DNA from: Thiotrichaceae bacterium | Lineage (GTDB): Bacteria > Pseudomonadota > Gammaproteobacteria > Thiotrichales > Thiotrichaceae | Assembly: GCA_015490895.1 (NCBI GenBank) | Contig: WFWY01000013.1 | Span: 1 to 36,787, forward strand | DNA: 36,787 bases | Reading direction: 5' to 3' | Position numbers and translations under genes: made by a program | Part shown: positions 1-7,161 of the stretch, one piece after another | How positions within the stretch are numbered: position 1 is the stretch's first letter | Layout of the letters: each line of letters starts with the position of its first letter | Notes under the pieces: model-generated | What the model was told of the DNA's origin: nothing | What the model saw: the letters and a program-made list of their open reading frames with translations, nothing else | Database searches by the model: none

Positions 1-156
1 ACTCTGATCAAGTCCCAGCCGTTTCCCTGAGGCTGAAATATCGCCATTATTTCGCTATAAAAGTGACCCATAGAATGACTATTGCTAACTTTTCTATCAA
101 AAAACTGACGAATTTCATCTCACAGGTAATTCGACCGGACTTAATCAGAGTCTCCT
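1..156. repeat. MITE-like palindromic repeat, copy A (left end cut by window)
   Basis: This is an imperfect inverted repeat centred near position 76. The first 15 bases (actctgatcaagtcc) pair with 137-151 (ggacttaatcagagt), and the match continues inward as a long imperfect stem to a small loop at 74-78. The right end finishes in gtctcct at 150-156. The left arm is nearly identical to 9330-9389, and the right tip to 29974-29991. Length, terminal inverted repeats and lack of coding capacity point to a MITE. The outermost few bases of the left end lie outside the window. Confidence 0.75.
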
Positions 157-227
157 AAAGTTCCAACCACAGCCTTCGAGACTTATTTCCTTTTTCTCCT
201 GACAAGAAATCACAAACTAATAAAAAT

Positions 228-1769
228 ATGTTTTCACTGATTCGAAAAAATTCTCCTAAAAATATCAAAAATGACACGCTTTCCGGTTTGACCGTTGCCC
301 TGGCTCTGGTGCCGGAGGCAGTTGCTTTTGCATTAGTGGCTCATGTACACCCTCTGGTAGGCCTGTATGCTGCCTTTATCATGGGGTTGCTAACAGCAAT
401 TCTGGGTGGGCGGCCGGGAATGATTTCCGGAGCCACTGGTGCCATTGCAGTCGTGGTCGTTGCACTGGTAATAAATCACGGTATTGAGTATCTCTTTGCT
501 GCAGTCGTCTTAATGGGGCTGATTCAGATTCTTTTCGGTGTGTTGAGACTGGGAAAGTTCATCCGTCTGGTGCCACATCCTGTCTTTTTGGGTTTTGTAA
601 ATGGTCTGGCCCTGGTTATTTTTCTTGCCCAGCTGCAACACTTTAAGGTAGGAGATGAGACGGGTGCTGTGCACTGGTTGTCAGGTAATGCTTTGTACAT
701 TATGGTGGGATTAGTTGTACTTACTATGCTGATTATCGAGTTTTTGCCCCGCCTAACGACCGCTATTCCATCAACACTGGTTGCTATTGTGGTGGGTACC
801 CTGATTACTATCGGGCTGGATCTGGATACACGCACGGTCGGAGATATGGCCTCCATCAAGGGTGGTTTGCCCCAGTTTCACCTCCCCGAGGTGCCGTTTG
901 ATCTGGAGACACTAAGGATCGTTTTGCCTTACGCGTTTATCATGGCAATGGTGGGTTTGATTGAAAGCCTGTTGACCCTGAATCTGGTTGATGAGCTGAC
1001 AGAAACCCGAGGGCAGCCAAACCGGGAGTGTATCGGACAGGGAGTTGCAAACTCCGTGACAGGTGTCTTCGGAGGTATGGGAGGCTGCGCCATGGTGGGA
1101 CAAAGTATTATTAATATCAAATCAGGTGGCCGTGGTCGGCTTTCTGGAGTTGTTGCAGCATTATTCCTGCTTAGCTTTATTCTGGTGGGGTCACCTTTGA
1201 TCGAGCAGATTCCGATAGGTGTGCTGGTTGGGGTGATGTTTATGGTGGTTATTGGTACTTTCGAATGGTGCAGTTTTCGCTTGCTTGGAAAGATTCCCCT
1301 GCCTGATACCCTTATTGGTATTTCAGTTGCAGTGATTACAGTTTTTGCGGATCTGGCTATCGCTGTGATTACCGGTGTTATACTTTCGGCACTTGTTTTT
1401 GCCTGGCAACATGCTAAACAAATACATGCTGAGATTTCGGAGAATAAAATGGGTGGTAAGGTGTATAGCCTGAATGGCCCCCTTTTCTTTGCTTCGGTGC
1501 AGAATTTCCAGGAAATATTTGACCCAAAAAATGACCCGGATGATGTAGTGGTGGATTTCAAAAACTCGCGTGTGGCAGACCATTCGGCGATACAGGCGAT
1601 TGATAAACTGGCAGAGCGTTATTTAAGAGAAGGCAAGCGGTTGCATCTTAAGCATGTGAGCCCGGAGTGCCGTTTATTGTTAAAAACGGCGGGGCACCTG
1701 GTGGAAGTTAACGTGGTAGAAGATCCTCAGTATCATGTCGCTGTAGATAAACGCGACTTTATAAGTTAA
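228..1769 (+). CDS. SulP family inorganic anion transporter with C-terminal STAS domain
   Basis: This 513-residue protein is an inner-membrane SulP/SLC26 permease. Such proteins move sulfate, bicarbonate or other anions, and the substrate cannot be read from the sequence. The N-terminal signature [18 protein letters not shown] lies at about residues 18-36. About ten or more hydrophobic segments follow to about residue 400. A cytoplasmic STAS domain fills about 415-510, with [20 protein letters not shown] typical of the fold. The conserved [12 protein letters not shown] stretch lies mid-protein. The length is normal for bacterial SulP. The gene stands alone: a palindromic repeat ends 71 bases upstream and 157 bases separate it from the next gene. 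No good Shine-Dalgarno sequence is visible before the ATG. Confidence 0.93.
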   Translation: MFSLIRKNSPKNIKNDTLSGLTVALALVPEAVAFALVAHVHPLVGLYAAFIMGLLTAILGGRPGMISGATGAIAVVVVALVINHGIEYLFAAVVLMGLIQILFGVLRLGKFIRLVPHPVFLGFVNGLALVIFLAQLQHFKVGDETGAVHWLSGNALYIMVGLVVLTMLIIEFLPRLTTAIPSTLVAIVVGTLITIGLDLDTRTVGDMASIKGGLPQFHLPEVPFDLETLRIVLPYAFIMAMVGLIESLLTLNLVDELTETRGQPNRECIGQGVANSVTGVFGGMGGCAMVGQSIINIKSGGRGRLSGVVAALFLLSFILVGSPLIEQIPIGVLVGVMFMVVIGTFEWCSFRLLGKIPLPDTLIGISVAVITVFADLAIAVITGVILSALVFAWQHAKQIHAEISENKMGGKVYSLNGPLFFASVQNFQEIFDPKNDPDDVVVDFKNSRVADHSAIQAIDKLAERYLREGKRLHLKHVSPECRLLLKTAGHLVEVNVVEDPQYHVAVDKRDFIS

Positions 1770-1926
1770 GGACTTGCAGTAGCTTCTCTATTCCCGGAAT
1801 TCTCAGACACCTGGGAGTCGGTGGATTGCGTCTTTTCCCCTAAAACAGGCGTATAAATGAACTCGCTTTAAAGACGGACTTGCCAGTCTGGAGTGACGTT
1901 TGTAAAAAACCAAGGAGAAAAAATAA

Positions 1927-2385
1927 ATGATGTGTCGTAAAAATTTGTTCAGCCTTATAATTGCATTAAGCTTTGTATTGCCTGCATCACTCAGTGCTGA
2001 TGTGGCCGGGATTAAAAACGGCCATCAGATGGTAAAAGAAATAGCCGCTAACGTACACGATATTCATACGGCTGATTTAAAAAAAGAGATTGATTCGAAC
2101 CCTGATCTGGTGCTTGTTGATATTCGAACCTATGGGGAGATTCGTTCGATGGGTGGCGCGATTGATGCCACGCAGAATGTCAATATCCCGCGTGGCTGGC
2201 TGGAATTCAGGATATCCGGGCAGGCTCAGAACAAAGACACACCTATTGTTGTTTACTGCGGTGGCAATATTCGCAGCCCTTTGGCCGCTTACACATTAAC
2301 CCGGATGGGCTACACCAATGTACGTAACTACAGTGACGGGTTTTTAGGCTGGAAAAAAGCAGGTCTTCCTGTTGCCAGACCCTGA
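1927..2385 (+). CDS. periplasmic single-domain rhodanese-like protein
   Basis: This 152-residue protein has a cleavable signal peptide (hydrophobic residues 7-22, likely cleavage after LSA at 24), so the mature protein should be periplasmic. The rhodanese domain spans about 45-150. Its active-site loop is YCGGNIRS with catalytic Cys111, and VDIRTYGEIR is the usual CH2A-type motif. Rhodaneses transfer sulfane sulfur via a cysteine persulfide; the donor and acceptor here are unknown. The domain is a close paralogue of the one in the next gene, sharing INIPRGWLEFRI-type and NIRSPLAA blocks, so the pair arose by tandem duplication. AAGGAG lies about 13 bases before the ATG. The next gene's start is 46 bases downstream, which suggests co-transcription. 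Confidence 0.9.
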   Translation: MMCRKNLFSLIIALSFVLPASLSADVAGIKNGHQMVKEIAANVHDIHTADLKKEIDSNPDLVLVDIRTYGEIRSMGGAIDATQNVNIPRGWLEFRISGQAQNKDTPIVVYCGGNIRSPLAAYTLTRMGYTNVRNYSDGFLGWKKAGLPVARP

Positions 2386-2431
2386 TATGGTACTATGCTG
2401 GTACCATTTTGGTAGAGAACAGGTGCTGATA

Positions 2432-3751
2432 ATGAAACGCTGGTTTTGGATTGTTGTGGTGTCCGGGTTACTTCACCCGGCAAGTTATGCTGAACAGGCT
2501 TCCGAGAGTATAGCTGGTTCAGCTGCTCCAGTGTCGACAAGTGTGGACAATATTAATACGCCAGCGTTGCAAGCCTTAATAAAGCAACAGAAGGATCTGG
2601 TGTTGATTGATGTGCGTACTCCCGGTGAAATTGGTGCATTGGGTGGGTCGATAGATTATCCGGGTGAAATCAATATCCCGCGTGGTTGGCTGGAATTTCG
2701 CATCAAGGATGAAGTTCCAGACAAGGCTGCTGCCATTGTTGTCTATTGCGGAACCAATATACGTAGCCCGCTGGCGGCCAGGACATTGATGCAAATGGGC
2801 TATAAAAATGTAAAAAACTATGAGAGTGGTTTTGTAGACTGGAAGAAAAGTGGCGCAGCGATCAAAACTCCGGATGCTGAACCCAATTCCATGTTGTATC
2901 GTAAGCCGGTGAAAGTCATCGAGGGTGTTTATTCGGCTTTCGGGGAAACAGGCCCCGCTTCCTATGAAAACTCGGGACATAACAATAACCTTACCTTCAT
3001 TGTAACAAAGGAGGGTGTCCTGGTTGTCAATGCCGGGGATAATTATTTGCTGGCCAAAGCCCTGCATGAGGAAATCCGGAAAATCACTGATCAGCCTGTA
3101 AAATATGTCGTACTGGAGAATGGGCAAGGACATGCCATGCTGGGTTCAAACTACTGGAAGGAACAGGGAGTGCCCATCCTTGCTCACAAGGACACTGCAC
3201 GCGAGATTGAGAAATACGGTTATGATGTCCTGGATGTCATGCAACAGGGGCGGAGAGATAAGGCGTTGGGAACGGAGTTGACTCTTCCGGATAAAACCTT
3301 TGATGACAAAATGGTCATTACGCTCGGTGGTAAAACCATCGAACTGCTACATCTGGGGCCTGCACATAGCCCCGGTGATATTATGGTCTGGTTGCCTGAT
3401 GACAGCCTTATTATTACGGGAGACATGGCCTTTCATCAGCGTATGCTGCCTGTCTTTGAACACACAGATACTGCTGCATGGCTTGAGACCTGGGAGAAGT
3501 TTGCCGCATTAAATGCCAAGGTTGTCGTACCCGGTCATGGTGTTACTACCACGATGCCGGAAGTCACAAAATATACCAGGGACTACCTGATGTATATGCG
3601 TGAACAGATAGGAAAAATAGTGGAAGAAGGTGGCAGTTTGCAAGATGCTTATGCAATCGATCAGTCAGCATATGCTCATTTGCCCACTTTTAAAATACTG
3701 GCAAAGCAAAATGCAGGGCGCATTTTCCGGGCAATGGAGTTTGGAGAGTAG
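2432..3751 (+). CDS. periplasmic rhodanese / metallo-beta-lactamase-fold fusion with degenerate metal motif
   Basis: The 439-residue product begins at ATG 2432, where a clear signal peptide starts (MKRWFWIVVVSGLL, cleavage near SYA-EQ). An upstream in-frame ATG at 2372 would bury that signal. Residues about 40-145 form a rhodanese domain with loop CGTNIRS and catalytic Cys106. Residues about 165-435 form a metallo-beta-lactamase fold. The usual HxHxDH zinc motif is replaced by ENGQGH at 229-234, so the first two His and the Asp are lost. His234, His312 (GPAHS), Asp331 (TGD) and His369 (PGHG) remain. Known rhodanese/MBL proteins act in persulfide or sulfur chemistry; with this altered site, catalysis may differ or be lost. 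The yigZ-like gene follows 7 bases later. Confidence 0.88.
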   Translation: MKRWFWIVVVSGLLHPASYAEQASESIAGSAAPVSTSVDNINTPALQALIKQQKDLVLIDVRTPGEIGALGGSIDYPGEINIPRGWLEFRIKDEVPDKAAAIVVYCGTNIRSPLAARTLMQMGYKNVKNYESGFVDWKKSGAAIKTPDAEPNSMLYRKPVKVIEGVYSAFGETGPASYENSGHNNNLTFIVTKEGVLVVNAGDNYLLAKALHEEIRKITDQPVKYVVLENGQGHAMLGSNYWKEQGVPILAHKDTAREIEKYGYDVLDVMQQGRRDKALGTELTLPDKTFDDKMVITLGGKTIELLHLGPAHSPGDIMVWLPDDSLIITGDMAFHQRMLPVFEHTDTAAWLETWEKFAALNAKVVVPGHGVTTTMPEVTKYTRDYLMYMREQIGKIVEEGGSLQDAYAIDQSAYAHLPTFKILAKQNAGRIFRAMEFGE

Positions 3752-3758
3752 TAAGCAG

Positions 3759-4364
3759 GTGTCTTACCTTGTACCCGTTGACAGTGGTGAGTATGAGCAA
3801 GTTATAAAGCGTAGTCGATTTATCGCCAGAGTGCGCCCTATTGATTCGGTCGAAACGGCTATACAATGGTTTGCAGATGTTCATGCTGAATTTCCCGATG
3901 CCAGGCATGTCTGCTGGGCTTATATTGCAGGAGCACCAGGGAGTTCACAGCAATCAATGAGCGATGCAGGTGAGCCTTCAGGTACAGCAGGAAGACCCAT
4001 ATTAAATAGCTTGCAGCATAGTGGTGCAGGTGAAGTGGCAGCGGTTGTTGTACGCTATTTTGGAGGTATCAAGCTGGGAGCTGGTGGCCTGACCCGTGCC
4101 TACTCTGGTACGGCTTCGAAAGCCATGAATCAGGTGCAGCTTTGCCCCAAAGTTGTCTACCAAACACTCTCCCTGAGATTTCCCTTTGCGGATGAACAAT
4201 ACTTACGTCATTGTCTGGAGCAAGAAAGTGGGCGGATCATTTCTATTCGATACGAAGAGCAGGTTTATGCCCGGTGCGAGTTGCCTGCGACCCGGGTAAA
4301 CAGATTCCTACAAAAGCTACCCCATCGTATGCTTTCACAAACAGTTGTAAATGAGGTGTCGTGA
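3759..4364 (+). CDS. yigZ: YigZ/IMPACT family protein
   Basis: This is a 201-residue member of the UPF0029/IMPACT family, whose bacterial members (YigZ, YvyE) have no settled biochemical role; the eukaryotic homologue regulates GCN2 signalling. Family hallmarks are KRSRFIARV near the N-terminus, SDAGEPSGTAGRPIL, and VVVRYFGGIKLGAGGLTRAY. I chose the GTG at 3759 because the resulting VSYLVPVDSGEYEQVIKRSRF aligns with the usual N-terminus, while the open frame upstream (from 3630) overlaps the preceding gene. GGAG lies about 12 bases upstream. The gene sits 7 bases after the rhodanese/MBL gene and overlaps apbE by four bases (ATGA), so it is in the middle of an operon. Confidence 0.88.
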   Translation: MSYLVPVDSGEYEQVIKRSRFIARVRPIDSVETAIQWFADVHAEFPDARHVCWAYIAGAPGSSQQSMSDAGEPSGTAGRPILNSLQHSGAGEVAAVVVRYFGGIKLGAGGLTRAYSGTASKAMNQVQLCPKVVYQTLSLRFPFADEQYLRHCLEQESGRIISIRYEEQVYARCELPATRVNRFLQKLPHRMLSQTVVNEVS

Positions 4365-5440
4365 TGATTCGTCCATTAAAAGTTGTGCTGGTGACGCTGA
4401 TCATGACCGTGCTTTTGACGGGTATGCTCGTGGCTTGCTCAAAAAATGACAAGAGTCCCCAGGTATTGCGCCTGTCCGGAAAAACCATGGGGACCAGCTG
4501 GCATATTGTTATTCCTCATACTGTGATTGAAAAAAACCCCGAGAAGTTGAATAAAGCCATCCTGGAACCTTTGATCCGGGAAGAGCTGGAAATAATAAAC
4601 AAACAGTTTTCAACCTACCGGAAGGACTCTGAAATAAGCCGCTTTAATGCTCGACAAAGCATAGAACCCTTCGAGGTGAGTCAGCCGGTGGTTGATGTGG
4701 TAAAAAAATCTTTGCAGTTAAGTCGTGAAACACAGGGAGCCTTTGATATCAGTATTGCGCCTCTGGTTGATCTCTGGGGATTTGGAAAGATTTTTGCTTT
4801 TACAGTACCGGATGACAAAAAAATACAACAAGCAAGAGCGCGGACAGGTTATCAGCACCTTGCGGTGATGCAATCTCCCCCTCGACTGATTAAAGCTATT
4901 CCTGATCTAGAGATTGATCTATCAGCCATTGCCAAAGGTTATGCGGTTGACCGGTTGTCAGAGCGGTTAAATGCACAGGGTGTCACAGATTTTCTGGTTG
5001 AGATAGGAGGCGAGTTAAGAGTACAGGGTTTAAATCCGCAAGGTGAGCGTTGGCATATTGCCATAGAAAAGCCACTTGAGAGTCGTCGCAGTGCACAGCG
5101 TATACTCTTTTTGGGGGGCTCGGCGGTGGCTACATCCGGTGACTATCATAACTACTATGAAGATAAGGGTAAGCGCTATAGTCATACGATTGACCCACAA
5201 ACCGGCAAGCCTGTTACCCATTCTCTGGCCTCTGTCACTGTACTGCATGATTCAGCCATGATTGCTGATGCGCTGGCAACTGCATTCATGGTGATGGGTG
5301 ATAAAAATGCCCTGGCTTATGCAAAAAAACATAATCTGCAAATATACATGCTACTTAGAGATGAAAAAGTGAGCGGAGGAATTCGTGAGATATCAACTCT
5401 CAGGCCGGACGTTGCAATGACTTCTTCCAGTGGGTCATGA
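4361..5440 (+). CDS. apbE: FAD:protein FMN transferase, lipoprotein
   Basis: This 359-residue ApbE covalently attaches FMN from FAD to a Ser/Thr of target flavoproteins such as RnfG or NqrC, in the periplasm. The N-terminus is a lipoprotein signal with lipobox-like LVAC at about residues 23-26. Conserved blocks follow: GKTMGTSWHI, DISIAPLVDLWGFG, DLSAIAKGYAVDRL, LVEIGGELRVQG, YSHTIDPQTGKPV, and the magnesium-binding region MIADALATAFMV. Length and motifs are normal. The start overlaps the yigZ stop by four bases. No obvious flavoprotein substrate is encoded in the window; the Rnf, Nqr or nitrous-oxide-type partners must lie elsewhere. The last residues are Ser-rich and unremarkable. Confidence 0.93.
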   Translation: MMIRPLKVVLVTLIMTVLLTGMLVACSKNDKSPQVLRLSGKTMGTSWHIVIPHTVIEKNPEKLNKAILEPLIREELEIINKQFSTYRKDSEISRFNARQSIEPFEVSQPVVDVVKKSLQLSRETQGAFDISIAPLVDLWGFGKIFAFTVPDDKKIQQARARTGYQHLAVMQSPPRLIKAIPDLEIDLSAIAKGYAVDRLSERLNAQGVTDFLVEIGGELRVQGLNPQGERWHIAIEKPLESRRSAQRILFLGGSAVATSGDYHNYYEDKGKRYSHTIDPQTGKPVTHSLASVTVLHDSAMIADALATAFMVMGDKNALAYAKKHNLQIYMLLRDEKVSGGIREISTLRPDVAMTSSSGS

Positions 5441-5447
5441 TCCTGGG

Positions 5448-5981
5448 ATGATGCAAACCCTGGATCGGGACTGGTATGGCAAACCTTGCCCTCATGCACA
5501 TTTCGAGGTGATAAATACAGTGGACTGGGTGTTTCGTGTGTATGTAGAACACCCGCCAGAGCAGTCATTTCTGGCAGCACCCGGTGACTATGCAGAAGGT
5601 TTGTGGGAGCAGAATGTTGCCGAATGGTTTATTGTCAACCCGCTATCCGGCAGGTATGTGGAATGTAACCTGGCGGCTAATGGCGCATGGTGGATGATGG
5701 TCTTCAGTGCGCCCCGGGTGCGGGATGAGCGTCGCTGGTTATGCATGCAGGCAGATAAAAAAACCGTCAGTACACAGTGCGTGACTAGCTCGAAGGACTG
5801 GCAGGCTGAGCTGATTATCCCGGCTTCTTTTCTGTTAAAACTGCTGGGTGGCTCAGACTGGGCACACAATGTGTGTTTTATATTGGGGCAACAACCCAGA
5901 CAGTATATAAGCCTGAATACACTGCATGCGGCGGATCCTGATTTTCACCGACCGCAAGATTTCATAACAAGGCTATGGTGA
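5448..5981 (+). CDS. DOMON-like (CBM9-superfamily) domain protein
   Basis: This protein of about 177 residues resembles the uncharacterised bacterial DOMON-like domain, a beta-sandwich related to CBM9 and cytochrome/sugar-binding DOMON domains. Supporting blocks are NVAEWFIVNPLSGRYVECNL, NGAWWMMVFSAPRVR and WQAELIIPASFLLKLLG. No signal peptide, membrane segment or heme motif is evident, and the ligand is unknown. The ATG at 5448 is taken as the start. A GTG at 5430 in the same frame would give 183 residues and overlap the end of apbE by 11 bases. The gene is 7 bases after apbE and 16 bases before the GIY-YIG/HIT gene, so it is probably co-transcribed with both. Confidence 0.72.
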   Translation: MMQTLDRDWYGKPCPHAHFEVINTVDWVFRVYVEHPPEQSFLAAPGDYAEGLWEQNVAEWFIVNPLSGRYVECNLAANGAWWMMVFSAPRVRDERRWLCMQADKKTVSTQCVTSSKDWQAELIIPASFLLKLLGGSDWAHNVCFILGQQPRQYISLNTLHAADPDFHRPQDFITRLW

Positions 5982-5997
5982 GAGAATTAGAGAATTG

Positions 5998-6675
5998 ATG
6001 AAAGTACAGTCATGGTTTGTATATATGGTGCGTTGTACGGATGGTAGCCTTTATACCGGTATTACCACAGAGCTAACGCGACGGGTTGCTGAGCATAATT
6101 CTGATAAAGCCGCACGCTATACCCGCTCACGTCAGCCTGTTACGCTGGTATACTACGAGCGAGCGGCATCACGATCTGTTGCCAGCCAGCGTGAATTTAT
6201 TATTAAGAAATTGAAAAAGAAACAAAAAGAGATATTGATAATGACCCAGTTCCTAAAAAAAACAGAGCAAGCGTTTAATCCGAATGACCCTTGTCTCTTT
6301 TGCCATCCAAGGCGTGATGAGATAATTCTGGAAACGGAACATGCACTGTTAATCAAAGATAGCTTTCCGGTTAGTCCCGGTCATTGTCTGGTGGTTCCAC
6401 GTCGCCATATTGCGACCGTCTTCGAGGCTTCTGAAGCAGAAAACCAGGATTTTTATTATTTGATTGGAGAGGCAAAAAAGCATATTGAAAAAACACAGAG
6501 CCCGGATGGTTATAACCTGGGCTGTAATAATGGAGAGGCTGCAGGGCAAAGTATTTTTCATCTGCATATGCATATTATCCCCCGTTATAAAGGGGATGTG
6601 GATAATCCCAAGGGGGGCGTGCGTTGGGTTGTGCCGAAAAAAGCTAGCTATCAGTTGCCGGAAGTGGCTCGTTGA
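5998..6675 (+). CDS. GIY-YIG (YhbQ-like) / HIT-family fusion protein
   Basis: One uninterrupted frame of 225 codons carries two domains usually found as separate proteins. Residues about 5-80 are a UPF0213-type GIY-YIG nuclease domain (FVYMVRCTDGSLYTGITT, RRVAEHN, ASQREFIIKKLKKKQKE). Residues about 82-225 are a HIT nucleotide hydrolase/transferase with PCLFCHP, SPGHCLVVPRRHIATVFE and the histidine triad HLHMH at 188-192. The first domain ends exactly where YhbQ-like proteins end. The HIT part has its own ATG at 6241 with a weak AAAGAGA upstream, so a separate HIT product by internal initiation is possible. A TTG at 5995 precedes the chosen ATG. It is the last gene of the operon. Confidence 0.85.
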   Translation: MKVQSWFVYMVRCTDGSLYTGITTELTRRVAEHNSDKAARYTRSRQPVTLVYYERAASRSVASQREFIIKKLKKKQKEILIMTQFLKKTEQAFNPNDPCLFCHPRRDEIILETEHALLIKDSFPVSPGHCLVVPRRHIATVFEASEAENQDFYYLIGEAKKHIEKTQSPDGYNLGCNNGEAAGQSIFHLHMHIIPRYKGDVDNPKGGVRWVVPKKASYQLPEVAR

Positions 6676-6960
6676 GTGGGGTGGACAAGAAAGACTTCAA
6701 CCTAAAATCCTCAGTTGGACCGGGTAGAGTGTGCGGCTATGGTGGTGTAGGGCAAGGTGTAATTGCGTGGAATAGTCATTTTTTCAATCAGTTACAAAGA
6801 AGGTATGCATCATCACAGATTGTGCAATCTGCCTGGTAGCGATCTCACCGATTGAGTGAGGCCTGAATAAGCACTATGTTCATGTGAAATCATAAGCTTG
6901 ATATTGACTCACAGCGGTCAACTGAGGAATTTAGGTTCAATATAACCATCCATATAGCCA
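6676..6960. other. gene-free spacer after the GIY-YIG/HIT gene
   Basis: No open frame with recognisable content occurs on either strand, and no terminator with a clear T-tract follows the GIY-YIG/HIT stop codon. There is an imperfect dyad TTGAC-N8-GTCAA at 6904-6921. Its spacing is wrong for an FNR/CRP site. I see nothing else to annotate here. Confidence 0.5.
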
Positions 6961-7056
6961 TAAAAAAGCCCGCTGGCAAGAGCGGGCTTGTTTGTGGTAG
7001 ACAGTGGTTTGTCTCCACACATCCTCCTAACGGTTAGGGGATCCTTTGGCATATTA
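6961..7056 (-). ncRNA. candidate small RNA, possibly FNR-activated
   Basis: On the minus strand, a TATATT -10 box (7068-7063) behind an FNR-type palindrome predicts transcription starting near 7056-7052. The strong terminator at 6962-6989 would end it, giving about 90-95 nt. Within it, 6993-7019 forms a second hairpin (TGTGG/CCACA plus GACA/TGTC arms, six-base loop). The 5' part is largely single-stranded and contains several GGA motifs (around AGGATC, AGGAGGATG and TGGAGAC on the minus strand). No protein family explains it. This layout, an FNR site, a short transcript and an intrinsic terminator, parallels E. coli FnrS in logic, not in sequence. A plain pheA 3' UTR is the alternative. Confidence 0.45.
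6962..6989 (-). terminator. rho-independent terminator (minus strand)
   Basis: There is a perfect 9-bp stem, AAGCCCGCT at 6966-6974 with AGCGGGCTT at 6981-6989, closing a 6-base loop. On the minus strand it is followed by a run of six T (AAAAAA at 6962-6967 on plus, partly in the stem). It faces away from pheA and would end either the long pheA 3' UTR or the candidate small RNA. The plus-strand tail (gtttg) is weak, so it acts mainly on the minus strand. Confidence 0.85.
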
Positions 7057-7062
7057 TTAACT

Positions 7063-7100
7063 AATATAGCCATAGTCCCCCCTAATTTGACTTATGTCAA
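7063..7100 (-). promoter_or_regulatory. FNR/ANR-type box with -10 element (minus strand)
   Basis: TTGACTTATGTCAA at 7087-7100 is a perfect dyad TTGAC-N4-GTCAA, matching the FNR/Anr consensus architecture TTGAT-N4-ATCAA. On the minus strand, TATATT (7068-7063) lies so that the dyad centre (7093.5) falls about 38-41 bases upstream of the expected start, which is class II activator spacing. An embedded TTGACA could also act as a -35, with GACTAT 17 bases on. The only thing downstream on this strand is the candidate small RNA and its terminator. No plus-strand gene starts within 2 kb. Confidence 0.5.
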
Positions 7101-7161
7101 CAAACTAAAACATAGGATAATATTACAATATTCTAATATACTTTTTGTTATCGCGGGCTCC

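Noticed and set aside
929-1561. 210-codon minus-strand open frame inside the SulP gene
   Set aside because: It lies antisense to a clear transporter gene and has Thr/Pro/Ile-rich shadow composition without motifs.
6904-6921. TTGAC-N8-GTCAA dyad, a second possible FNR/CRP site
   Set aside because: The half-sites are eight bases apart, not four, and no promoter or gene is placed to use it.
6920-7030. Small minus-strand open frame (34 codons) starting at an AGGAGG-ATG inside the candidate small RNA
   Set aside because: The Shine-Dalgarno abuts the ATG with no spacing and the frame runs through the terminator stem; it looks coincidental.
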